DNA of 6,315 nucleotides from Candidatus Altimarinota bacterium (GTDB lineage: Bacteria > Patescibacteriota > Gracilibacteria > UBA4473): contig JALWQU010000024.1 of NCBI GenBank assembly GCA_026982915.1, positions 2,390 through 8,704 on the forward strand. Reading direction: 5' to 3'. Shown here in pieces: positions 1-5,424 of the stretch. Position 1 is the stretch's first letter; each line of letters starts with the position of its first letter. Made by a program: the position numbers and the translations under genes. The notes under the pieces were generated by a model. The model made no database searches. It was not told where the DNA came from and saw nothing but the letters and a program-made list of their open reading frames with translations.

Positions 1-10
1 ATACTCGGGA

Positions 11-47
11 GCTCAAAATAGGAAGCTCTTAATTTAGCGTTTTGAGC
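11..47. repeat. Imperfectly spaced hairpin (8-bp inverted repeat)
   Basis: GCTCAAAA at 11-18 is the exact reverse complement of TTTTGAGC at 40-47, leaving a 21-base loop. No T-tract follows on either strand, so it does not look like a standard intrinsic terminator. It may belong to the 3' end of a gene lying left of the window, but this cannot be decided here. Confidence 0.35.
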
Positions 48-51
48 GGAC

Positions 52-137
52 GGGTGTCAATTTTACGAAAAGACGAATTTCTTAGGCTGCTTATTTGTTT
101 CATTTAGGCGACACTTATTAATTTATCAGACTTTCCT
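52..137 (-). repeat. Intergenic repeat, copy A (inverted relative to the copy at 5264-5318)
   Basis: Bases 120-137 match the reverse complement of 5264-5281 exactly over 18 bases (AATTTATCAGACTTTCCT in this orientation). Further short blocks are collinear with the reverse complement of the distal copy: GGGTGT (52-57), AATTTCTT (76-83) and GGCTG (85-89). Copy A has about 30 extra bases between GGCTG and the 18-base core. That extra stretch is bounded by CTTATT at 90-95 and again at 114-119, as expected of a slippage or recombination event. The 18-base identity is seen directly; homology of the whole 86-base block is an inference from order and spacing. Bases 1-160 contain no gene I can support. 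Confidence 0.5.
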
Positions 138-160
138 AGTAAGATTTAATCAATAATTGC

Positions 161-182
161 AAAAAATAGAGACTAAGGCCTC
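161..182 (-). terminator. Possible short intrinsic terminator of the CHAP-domain gene
   Basis: On the minus strand a five-pair stem, GAGGC-CTTA-GTCTC with one G-U pair, overlaps the TGA stop codon. It is followed directly by TATTTTTT. The stem is short, so termination would be weak to moderate. The position directly at the end of the minus-strand gene supports the reading. Confidence 0.4.
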
Positions 183-666
183 ACACTCGCAAAAACCCCT
201 GTAGTTCATAGACAAACTGATTCATGGTAAGCTTTTTTGTTTTCAGGTCTAATTCAGCTTTGGGGCTTGAAACAACCGATGCATCATAGTTTTGGTGCAC
301 AAACTGTATTCGATTATTCTCCTTGGATAGGACGATTCCAATGTGTCCATGCGGAGCCTTTCCAGAAAAACAAATAATATCGCCTTCGGTGACATCCTCA
401 ATCGGTATTTTTGTCAGCTTCATCATTGTGGCAAACAAAAACCAATCTTGGGCATGTCCCTCCTGCCATCGTCTCGCAAAATTAATCCCCGTAAGCTCAT
501 AAAGATAGCGTCTAATAAGCTCCACGCACTGATACTTTAATCCCAAATAATGTCCCTCACGATCTACCTGATAATCCGTAGAAACAAACTCGGGGGTTCC
601 ATTGGAAAATATATCCAGTGGAATCCCTTTGACGGTCACGGTTGCCAGTTTTTTACCAAAAGCCAT
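181..666 (-). CDS. CHAP-domain cysteine amidase/peptidase
   Basis: The 161-residue protein carries a CHAP fold (NlpC/P60-related cysteine hydrolases), a family that cleaves peptidoglycan cross-bridge amides or glutathionylspermidine-type amides. The catalytic Cys is C47 in KYQCVELIRRYL, the His is H108 in PHGHIGIVL, and N126 in FVHQNYD is the likely third residue. The QCVE-x-RR context is closer to glutathionylspermidine amidase-like CHAP domains than to phage endolysins. GDIICF (95-100) is the strand before the His motif. I chose the ATG at 666 because homology-like sequence begins soon after it. An in-frame TTG at 744 would add 26 residues with a hydrophobic stretch but no basic N-terminus, so it is a poor signal peptide. 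With the ATG start there is no export signal, leaving cytoplasmic action or non-classical release open. It is divergent from secY. The substrate is unknown. Confidence 0.85.
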   Translation of the reverse strand: MAFGKKLATVTVKGIPLDIFSNGTPEFVSTDYQVDREGHYLGLKYQCVELIRRYLYELTGINFARRWQEGHAQDWFLFATMMKLTKIPIEDVTEGDIICFSGKAPHGHIGIVLSKENNRIQFVHQNYDASVVSSPKAELDLKTKKLTMNQFVYELQGFLRV

Positions 667-709
667 TTTCAATAGGTTAACAGAATTTTCCGATTTCACG
701 AATAAAATA

Positions 710-738
710 TTTGCAGAAAAAAACAAAATATCTAGAAT
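710..738 (+). promoter_or_regulatory. Candidate sigma70-type promoter for secY
   Basis: TTTGCA (710-715) and TAGAAT (733-738) are separated by 17 bases and match the -35 and -10 consensus at four and five of six positions. Initiation would fall near 745, about 30 bases before the secY ATG. A second possible -10, TATTAT at 753-758, lacks a convincing -35. The element lies upstream of both divergent genes. Confidence 0.45.
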
Positions 739-774
739 CGGCAAGTAATATCTATTATTTCTGACTTAATACAC

Positions 775-2061
775 ATGGGAAAACTACACCAAATCTTTGC
801 CACAAAAGCCCTTCGGGATAAAATTCTTTTTACCATTTTTATCCTGATTATCTTTCGAATGCTCGCCCACATCACCATACCAGGCGCTGACGTTGAAGCT
901 ATTAAAACCCTTATTGATAATAAAGGACAAAATGCTCTTGGCGTTTTTTCTATGCTGACAGGAGGTGCTATGGAAAATTTTTCGATTATTCTCATGGGGC
1001 TTACGCCTTATATCAATGCCTCGATCATCATGCAACTTCTGGCCGTTATTGTTCCGAGTATTGAAAATTTAAAAAAAGAAGGCGAAGCCGGTCAAAAGAA
1101 AATTAGCCAGTACACACGAATGCTAACTGTACCACTCGCCTTTGTACAAAGCTATGGAATGATCAGTCTTATTAACAAATTTTCATCAGTACAAATCGTC
1201 GATACCCAGAGTATGACGGTTATGCTTCCGATAATGTTAACGGTTACGGCTGGAACTATTTTGTTAATGTGGCTCGGAGAACTGGTTACGGAAAAAGGTA
1301 TTGGGAACGGTATCTCTCTGATGATCTTTGCAGGAATCGTTTCTACCGTACCACGACAAATTGCGGGAACTTATCAAGCGGCTGATCCTTTGACCATGAT
1401 TCTGCTCGCACTAGCAACCATACTTTTAACAATCTTTGTTGTTTACATCTCCGAAGGAGAACGACGAGTACCGGTGATCTATGCTAGTAAAAAATCATCG
1501 GCTTCTTCTAAATCCTTTTTACCACTTAAGATTAACCAAGCCGGAATGATCCCTATCATCTTCGCGCTTTCCGTGGTTTCTTTTCCGTCAATCATTGGTG
1601 TCTTCATGGCCAAATCAGATTCTCAAACGCTTCAGAATATAGCCACTTTTGCACAGGAAAACCTTAATCCGGCCTCGCCAACTATTTGGTATAATATTGT
1701 TTACGCACTCCTTATTTTTGGATTTACTTACTTTTATGTTTCACTCGTCTTTGATCCCAAGAAAATTGCTAAAAATATTCAGTCAAGGAGTGGTTTTATT
1801 CCGGGGTATCGACCCGGAAAAGAAACCGAACGATTTTTGGGACTTACCACAAACCGACTTTGTTTCTGGGGTGGAGCCTTCTTGTCTTTTGTCGCTATCT
1901 TCCCACTCATTTTCCAAAAGATGATAGGCGGAAGCTCAACAGAATCAGGTGTTGCTTTATTTGTATCAGGAGCCGGAATTATCATCGTTGTATCGGTGGT
2001 ACTGGACATTATTCGACGAATCAATGCTCATCTCGTAACACAAAACTACGACAAATTGTAA
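775..2061 (+). CDS. secY: Preprotein translocase subunit SecY
   Basis: SecY is the membrane pore of the Sec translocon, which passes unfolded proteins across, or into, the cytoplasmic membrane with SecE, SecG and the SecA ATPase. At 428 residues the length is normal for the family. Recognisable landmarks run in order: first helix with RMLAHITIPG (28-37); plug and second helix region ending in LTPYINASIIMQLL (76-89); the cytosolic loop EGEAGQKKISQYTR (102-115); the fifth helix with GIGNGISLMIFAGIV (175-189); the C4 loop SEGERRVPVIYASK (226-239); and the C5 loop FIPGYRPGKETERFL (341-355), whose R346 is the conserved Arg needed for SecA-driven transport. Ten membrane segments are expected. The ATG start gives the normal short cytosolic N-terminus MGKLHQIF. 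It has no Shine-Dalgarno sequence. Unlike most bacteria it is not between rplO and adk/map here; a hairpin follows the stop, suggesting a single-gene transcript. Confidence 0.98.
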   Translation: MGKLHQIFATKALRDKILFTIFILIIFRMLAHITIPGADVEAIKTLIDNKGQNALGVFSMLTGGAMENFSIILMGLTPYINASIIMQLLAVIVPSIENLKKEGEAGQKKISQYTRMLTVPLAFVQSYGMISLINKFSSVQIVDTQSMTVMLPIMLTVTAGTILLMWLGELVTEKGIGNGISLMIFAGIVSTVPRQIAGTYQAADPLTMILLALATILLTIFVVYISEGERRVPVIYASKKSSASSKSFLPLKINQAGMIPIIFALSVVSFPSIIGVFMAKSDSQTLQNIATFAQENLNPASPTIWYNIVYALLIFGFTYFYVSLVFDPKKIAKNIQSRSGFIPGYRPGKETERFLGLTTNRLCFWGGAFLSFVAIFPLIFQKMIGGSSTESGVALFVSGAGIIIVVSVVLDIIRRINAHLVTQNYDKL

Positions 2062-2088
2062 TACACCCCCCTCCTTTTAATAACTAAA

Positions 2089-2118
2089 TTCGCAAAAAAA
2101 AGATTATTTCCTTATGAT
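2089..2118 (+). promoter_or_regulatory. Candidate promoter for the membrane-protein gene, inside the secY terminator
   Basis: TTCGCA (2089-2094), an 18-base spacer, and TATGAT (2113-2118; five of six matches to TATAAT) would start transcription near 2125, about 20 bases before the ATG at 2145. The -10 element covers the apical stem and loop of the hairpin that ends secY. Confidence 0.45.
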
Positions 2119-2141
2119 AGATAAGAAACTAATCTTTTTTT
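2095..2141 (+). terminator. Intrinsic terminator of secY (long imperfect hairpin)
   Basis: AAAAAAAGATTA (2095-2106) pairs exactly with TAATCTTTTTTT (2130-2141). Inside, CTTAT (2111-2115) pairs with ATAAG (2121-2125) around the loop GATAG, separated from the outer stem by a small internal loop with two T-A pairs. The A-tract/T-tract form could work in both directions, but only secY reads into it from the left. The stem is AU-rich, so strength is uncertain. It ends three bases before the next ATG. Confidence 0.6.
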
Positions 2142-2144
2142 AAA

Positions 2145-3032
2145 ATGAATGAGACTACTGCCACATCTCCAATCAAACCCGCAAGCCCTATCGGTGATAG
2201 CACAATCCTGATAAAGACCGCCTTCAAGGCTTTTCCTAAAGTTTGGTGGCGAATTTTAACTATCAACATAGTAGTTCTTGTAACTATTTCATTGGGGACT
2301 ATTCCGCTTGGGCTCATTGCCATGAACTATATCGGTGGATGGGAAGTTTTTGATAAACTTGTTATTACTGAAACACTTAGCTTTAAGGACATTAACTTCA
2401 ATGTTAATGATCTCTACAACTATGGAGCTGTACTAGGTATCTTATTTATACTTATGCTTACTTGGGTTATCACCTTTGGTGTACTCGGAAAAATCGCCAA
2501 GATGCTGGTCATTCGAGATTATGTACAACGAAAAACCACCAACCCCATAGACCTTCTATTTAGCAAAAGTTGGCAGTATTTTTGGTCTTATGCAGTGCTG
2601 GGACTAAGAATGTTCTTTTATGTGTCTTGGCCATTTTTACTGGTTTTGCTCTTAGCCTTCCCCATAACCGTAAATCTGAGTATTATACCTTCTAATATAC
2701 GCCTTATTCTGAATTTACTAGTAACACTTTTGGCTATTGGAACTTTTGCATTTATGCTTTATCGTTCCCTAAAGGTTATTCTGGCTCCTTACGCACTTAT
2801 AGACAAAACAAGCTCTTCTGAAGAGGCTTTAAACGAATCTATCAACCTTACAAAAAACATTTGGTGGAAATTTCTTAAAAACATTTTACCCTTTTCAATT
2901 CTGATGTTTGCCATGAGCTTCTTTTCGAGCCTCATTCTCCCAGGCTTAGATATTATTTTTATTACGCCTTTAACCCTAAGTTTCTTCTACTTCCTCATGC
3001 TTGACATGCAAAGTCGAAAAAATCAGGGCTAA
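2145..3032 (+). CDS. Integral membrane protein, about six helices, unknown function
   Basis: I do not recognise a specific family for this 295-residue protein. A polar N-terminus of about 20 residues is followed by hydrophobic segments at about 37-60, 94-114, 146-176 (long, could be two), 185-205, 247-267 and 270-288. The stretch SSEEALNESINLTKNIWWKF (223-242) resembles the amphipathic S-x-x-L-x-K-x-x-WW element preceding the last helices in GPDPase-membrane-domain and YciC-like proteins, so a distant relation is possible but unproven. No catalytic motif is evident. Cytosolic loops are basic (for example RDYVQRK, 124-130), consistent with membrane topology. The ATG lies three bases after the secY hairpin and has no Shine-Dalgarno sequence; the preceding promoter candidate makes an independent transcript likely. 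Base composition is like that of its neighbours. The gene is clear; its role is not. Confidence 0.85.
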   Translation: MNETTATSPIKPASPIGDSTILIKTAFKAFPKVWWRILTINIVVLVTISLGTIPLGLIAMNYIGGWEVFDKLVITETLSFKDINFNVNDLYNYGAVLGILFILMLTWVITFGVLGKIAKMLVIRDYVQRKTTNPIDLLFSKSWQYFWSYAVLGLRMFFYVSWPFLLVLLLAFPITVNLSIIPSNIRLILNLLVTLLAIGTFAFMLYRSLKVILAPYALIDKTSSSEEALNESINLTKNIWWKFLKNILPFSILMFAMSFFSSLILPGLDIIFITPLTLSFFYFLMLDMQSRKNQG

Positions 3033-3036
3033 ACAT

Positions 3037-3064
3037 TTGATTTTTAATTATTTTTCGTTATAAG
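3037..3064 (+). promoter_or_regulatory. Candidate sigma70-type promoter for rpmF
   Basis: TTGATT (3037-3042), a 16-base spacer, and TATAAG (3059-3064; five of six) lie in the gap after the membrane-protein gene. Transcription would begin near 3071, leaving a leader of about 18 bases with no ribosome-binding sequence. The surrounding T/A-rich stretch fits a promoter. Confidence 0.55.
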
Positions 3065-3088
3065 TTATCTGTTAATTATCGATAAACC

Positions 3089-3331
3089 ATGTCTAAAAAA
3101 CCAGTACCAAAGAAGAAACAAGCCGTTTCCTCAACGCGTAGCCGACACAGTAAGTATGCTTATGTACAGCGAACAAAGCTTGCCAATGGTGTTAACCTTG
3201 TAGCTTGTGACGCCTGTGGCGAACAAAAACGAGCCCACTTTGCTTGTGAAGCCTGTGGCAAATACAAAGGCAAACAAATCCTAACGGTTAATAAAGGACC
3301 AAAAGGCAATGTAACCGAAATTGCGGCTTAA
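3089..3331 (+). CDS. rpmF: 50S ribosomal protein L32 (bL32), zinc-binding form
   Basis: bL32 is a small protein of the large ribosomal subunit. The N-terminus MSKKPVPKKKQ matches the family's basic VPK start, followed by a Ser/Arg-rich stretch (14-29: SSTRSRHSKYAYVQRT) that in known L32 threads into rRNA. The zinc ribbon is complete: C40-x2-C43 and C53-x2-C56, in the contexts VACDACGE and FACEACGKYKGK. The Cys-containing form is normally the zinc-loaded paralogue, as opposed to Cys-less versions made in zinc limitation. At 80 residues it is somewhat longer than the usual 55-65 because of both an N-terminal and a C-terminal extension (after KGKQIL). It has its own promoter and terminator, not joined to plsX/fab genes as in many Proteobacteria and Firmicutes. 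Confidence 0.96.
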   Translation: MSKKPVPKKKQAVSSTRSRHSKYAYVQRTKLANGVNLVACDACGEQKRAHFACEACGKYKGKQILTVNKGPKGNVTEIAA

Positions 3332-3354
3332 AGAACTTAAGTCTCTAGAATACT

Positions 3355-3383
3355 AAAAAAGCACTTCTCGAAGTGCTTTTTTT
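3355..3383. terminator. Strong intrinsic terminator after rpmF
   Basis: GCACTT (3361-3366), loop CTCG, AAGTGC (3371-3376) forms a tight stem extended by AAAAAA before and TTTTTTT after. It lies 23 bases past the rpmF stop. The A-tract on the left makes it symmetric, so it could work in both directions, but only plus-strand transcription ends here. Confidence 0.92.
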
Positions 3384-3467
3384 ATAAGCAGTACTTATTT
3401 TAATCAGCCCCTAAAAAGTGGAAAATAATTATTTCTTGGGTAAGCTCCCTATGAGTAATCAAAACAA

Positions 3468-3896
3468 ATGGACAACAAACAACAACGACGACGAGGCAGA
3501 ACCATTGCCATTGAGGCGCTTTTTGCCTTCTTGAGTCGTAATCGCGAAGTACCTCTGTCAGATTGTTTAAATCATATTCTAACCGCCGTATCAGAAACCG
3601 ATCCAGATCCTTTTATCACAACACTCCTCGAAACCGCTGAAAAGAATCTTGGTAAGATAAAAGTCCTTATTCAGGCTTTTGCCCCAGAATACACCTACGA
3701 AAAAATTGCCCCTATCAATCGTATTATTCTTATTCTTGGTATTACCGAGTTAAAATTTCTTGATACACCACCTGTTGTCGTGATCAATGAGTATGTCGAT
3801 CTCGCCAAAAATTTTGGAGAAACCAAATCTGGAGGCTTTATCAATGGTGTTCTAGATAATTACAGAAAAAGTCTTGGGCTTGATAGATCACGATAA
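3468..3896 (+). CDS. nusB: Transcription antitermination factor NusB
   Basis: NusB joins NusE (ribosomal protein S10) on boxA RNA and promotes processive transcription of rRNA operons. The 142-residue length is typical. The N-terminal RRRGRTIAIEALFAF (7-21) corresponds to the family's R-x-x-R-x-x-A-x-Q/E-x-L-F/Y first helix. The C-terminal half carries the diagnostic block: PINRIILILGITEL (82-95), TPPVVVINEYVDLAK (100-114) and SGGFINGVLD (121-130). The arginine-rich start would suit RNA binding. It follows the rpmF terminator by 84 bases. I could find only a weak promoter (TTATTT at 3429, TATGAG at 3450, 15-base spacer). The reductase gene starts 17 bases after its stop, so the two are probably co-transcribed. 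No Shine-Dalgarno sequence is present. Confidence 0.96.
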   Translation: MDNKQQRRRGRTIAIEALFAFLSRNREVPLSDCLNHILTAVSETDPDPFITTLLETAEKNLGKIKVLIQAFAPEYTYEKIAPINRIILILGITELKFLDTPPVVVINEYVDLAKNFGETKSGGFINGVLDNYRKSLGLDRSR

Positions 3897-3913
3897 AAAT
3901 ATCTCATATCAAC

Positions 3914-4417
3914 ATGAAAGTCACCCTCGTAATGGCCATAACCCTTGATGGAAAAATCGGTAGAGACGCCGACCACTTCCCTGACTGGACCGGTAAAGCC
4001 GATAAAAAGCTTTTTGTCGATCTGACAAAAAAAGCCGGTGTTCTTATTATGGGATCAAAAACCTTTGATACTATTGGTAAACCATTACCCGGGCGAAAAA
4101 ATGTTATTATGACGCGTGATAAAACACGCCAATCAAACGAAGAAAATCTCGTTTTCACGGATAAATCCCCCTCAGAAATATTGAACGATCTTGAGGAAGA
4201 AGGCTTTAAAACGGTTATTTTGGCTGGCGGCGCACAGATCAATACCCTCTTTGCCCGAGCGGGCTGTATTGATGAGCTCGTCGTGACGGTTTGTCCCAAG
4301 ATTTTTGGGGCCGGTATCAGTCTTTTTGCCGGTAATATCGACATGAATCTCGAGTTACGATCAATGGAATCTCTTACCGATCAGGTTATTTGTCTTCGTT
4401 ATCGTGTTTTGGCTTGA
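3914..4417 (+). CDS. Dihydrofolate reductase family protein (DHFR/RibD C-terminal fold)
   Basis: This 167-residue protein belongs to the superfamily of NADPH-dependent reductases that includes DHFR (dihydrofolate to tetrahydrofolate) and the RibD reductase domain. Landmarks: MAITLDGKIG (7-16), first strand and loop; DWTGKADKKLF (24-34), the place of the substrate-binding helix; VLIMGSKTFDTIGKPLPGR (43-61), the NADPH-binding region typical of DHFR; VILAGGAQINTLF (101-113), the glycine-rich cofactor motif; then CIDELVVTVCPKIFGAG (118-134), which is more RibD-like. It therefore mixes features, and true DHFR activity is likely but not certain, so I give no symbol. D24 may play the acidic catalytic part, but the exact alignment is unclear. 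It starts 17 bases after nusB, probably in the same transcript. Its TGA stop lies within the -35 of the next promoter. Confidence 0.87.
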   Translation: MKVTLVMAITLDGKIGRDADHFPDWTGKADKKLFVDLTKKAGVLIMGSKTFDTIGKPLPGRKNVIMTRDKTRQSNEENLVFTDKSPSEILNDLEEEGFKTVILAGGAQINTLFARAGCIDELVVTVCPKIFGAGISLFAGNIDMNLELRSMESLTDQVICLRYRVLA

Positions 4418-4442
4418 AAAACAATGGATTCTTTGGTACAAT
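4414..4442 (+). promoter_or_regulatory. Near-consensus sigma70-type promoter overlapping the reductase stop codon
   Basis: TTGAAA (4414-4419; five of six), a 17-base spacer, and TACAAT (4437-4442; five of six). This is the best promoter in the window. Transcription would begin near 4449, about 20 bases before the ATG at 4471. Its -35 contains the TGA of the preceding gene. Confidence 0.72.
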
Positions 4443-4470
4443 AGTTAGAATCTGTTTAATATCTTACAAA

Positions 4471-5235
4471 ATGCTTCTTTTTCATACTGACAACCTCGCA
4501 CACTACGGTCTTGAGCGAATTTTTGAATTTGCCAAAAAAGCTGGTTTTAAAGGTATCGAAGTAGGTGTAGGCATGGTTTATGATACACAAGACGCTTCCT
4601 ACCTAAAGAAACTCGAAAAAAGGTACGGCGTTAAAATACGAGCCTTTTCACTTTCTGCTCGGCACGAGGGAAAGCTTATGCGGAGCTTTCAAGAAACGGT
4701 TCGAGAGTTTCCGGGCTGTGTGATCAATATGAATCCCTCGCAAGTATTATCCTTCCAGTATAAAAAATGGCTCGATAATACGATTCCGAAACTCGCTAAA
4801 AAGTATCAACTCGTGGCCTGTCGAAAAAATGCTCCCATAAAAATGATTTTGGGGTTTTTGCCAAAACGCAGTGGAAATTCACTAGAAGCGCTTAAAAATA
4901 GTGGTAAAGTCTGCCTCGATCTCTCCGCCCTAGCACAGTCTCACGAAGACGTCATGCAAGCGGTAAACTATCTAGGCTCGCACCTCGTCCATATTTATCT
5001 ATCAAATGTTTCTGGTGACCAACCTTATGCGGTTCCTGAGAAAGGGATTCTCCCCGTTGAAAGCTTTCTGGTAAAACTAGCCCACAAAGGGTTTCATGGT
5101 GATTTTACGCTTAAAATAAATCCTAAATTTCTATCGGAAGGGGATGAAGAAATCCTGTTAGCCAAGATGATTAAGTCTCGTAAGTTTTATGAAAAGTACT
5201 TCGAAAAGGAGTTCCGAGCCATCCCACAGAAGTAA
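4471..5235 (+). CDS. Xylose isomerase-like TIM-barrel protein with incomplete metal site
   Basis: The 254-residue protein looks like the sugar phosphate isomerase/epimerase family (AP endonuclease 2 superfamily), built on an eight-stranded barrel. Signs are the N-terminal GLERIFEFAKKAGFKGIEVG (13-32), the central GKVCLDLSAL (145-154), HLVHIYLSNV (171-180) and the final PVESFLVKLAHKGFHGDFTL (195-214) pattern. Active members bind a metal with Glu, Asp, His and Glu. Here D150 and H174 are kept, but the first Glu position reads LVACRKN (114-120) and the last reads LKINP with K215, so two ligands appear lost and catalysis is doubtful or altered. I chose the ATG at 4471 because the barrel starts directly there (MLLFHTDN) and a strong promoter ends at 4442; an in-frame ATG at 4390 would lie upstream of that promoter and inside the reductase gene. 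The substrate is unknown. Confidence 0.8.
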   Translation: MLLFHTDNLAHYGLERIFEFAKKAGFKGIEVGVGMVYDTQDASYLKKLEKRYGVKIRAFSLSARHEGKLMRSFQETVREFPGCVINMNPSQVLSFQYKKWLDNTIPKLAKKYQLVACRKNAPIKMILGFLPKRSGNSLEALKNSGKVCLDLSALAQSHEDVMQAVNYLGSHLVHIYLSNVSGDQPYAVPEKGILPVESFLVKLAHKGFHGDFTLKINPKFLSEGDEEILLAKMIKSRKFYEKYFEKEFRAIPQK

Positions 5236-5237
5236 AT

Positions 5238-5313
5238 ATTAAGGAAATTAATACGGATATTTAAGGAAAGTCTGATAAATTCAGCCGACCAAGAAATTGA
5301 TACGGATATTTAA
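5238..5313 (+). repeat. Direct repeat pair with a 49-base period
   Basis: Bases 5244-5264 and 5293-5313 are 21-base direct repeats with one difference (GAAATTAATACGGATATTT versus GAAATTGATACGGATATTT, each followed by AA). Just before, ATATTAAGGAAA and ATATTTAAGGAAA also repeat, so the second unit looks like the first with about 20 bases inserted, including the 18-base core shared with the other end of the window. Only two units are present, so this is not a CRISPR array. Confidence 0.75.
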
Positions 5314-5318
5314 CACCC
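5264..5318 (+). repeat. Intergenic repeat, copy B (inverted relative to 52-137)
   Basis: Bases 5264-5281 are the exact reverse complement of 120-137 (18 bases). Downstream blocks CAGCC (5282-5286), AAGAAATT (5291-5298) and ACACCC (5313-5318) match, in order and inverted, blocks of the left-hand copy. The copy lies inside the direct-repeat cluster between the TIM-barrel gene and the glycosyltransferase. Confidence 0.5.
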
Positions 5319-5324
5319 CTTGAG

Positions 5325-5349
5325 TTCCCCTCTTTCAAAAAGAGGGGAA
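5325..5349 (+). terminator. Strong hairpin, probable terminator of the TIM-barrel gene
   Basis: TTCCCCTCTTT (5325-5335) pairs perfectly with AAAGAGGGGAA (5339-5349) around a three-base loop. A T-rich but interrupted run follows (CTTTCCTTTGTACTTTT), so termination is likely but not textbook. It lies 89 bases after the TIM-barrel stop codon. It could also be a dispersed intergenic palindrome; checking other intergenic regions would tell. Confidence 0.6.
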
Positions 5350-5398
5350 ACTTTCCTTTGTACTTTTCTAGATTCACAAAAATCGTTCCTTGAGTTTT

Positions 5399-5407
5399 TG
5401 ATAGAAT
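5399..5407 (+). promoter_or_regulatory. Candidate extended -10 promoter for the glycosyltransferase
   Basis: TGATAGAAT fits the extended -10 form (TG, one base, then TAGAAT with five of six matches). No good -35 sits at the correct distance. Transcription would begin near 5414, only about 11 bases before the ATG, giving an almost leaderless message. An alternative pair is TTGAGT (5390-5395) with TAGACT (5413-5418) at 17 bases. Confidence 0.4.
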
Positions 5408-5424
5408 CTTATTAGACTTCCGTC

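Noticed and set aside
1..32. Possible C-terminal end of a plus-strand gene from left of the window (frame 3 ends at TAA, bases 30-32)
   Set aside because: Only nine codons are visible, with no recognisable motif; any frame could end this way by chance.
35..109. Minus-strand 24-codon reading frame starting at an ATG and ending at TAA
   Set aside because: Too short, overlaps the repeat copy, and shows no family resemblance or ribosome-binding site.
667..744. TTG start extending the CHAP protein by 26 residues
   Set aside because: The extension lacks a basic N-terminus or cleavage pattern, uses a rare start codon, and would overlap the candidate secY promoter. The ATG at 666 sits directly before the conserved part.
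181..4444. UGA as glycine (genetic code 25), since the CHAP and reductase genes end in TGA with short open extensions
   Set aside because: Every glycine in conserved motifs of SecY, L32, NusB and the glycosyltransferase is GGN, with no internal TGA. A recoded genome should show several, so the standard code fits.
4390..4470. Upstream ATG giving a 281-residue TIM-barrel protein
   Set aside because: It lies inside the reductase gene and before the strong promoter; its extra 27 residues do not resemble the family, whereas MLLFHTDN at 4471 starts the first strand.
5238..5320. CRISPR array
   Set aside because: Only two direct repeat copies are present, the spacing segment carries sequence shared with another intergenic region, and there are no cas genes.
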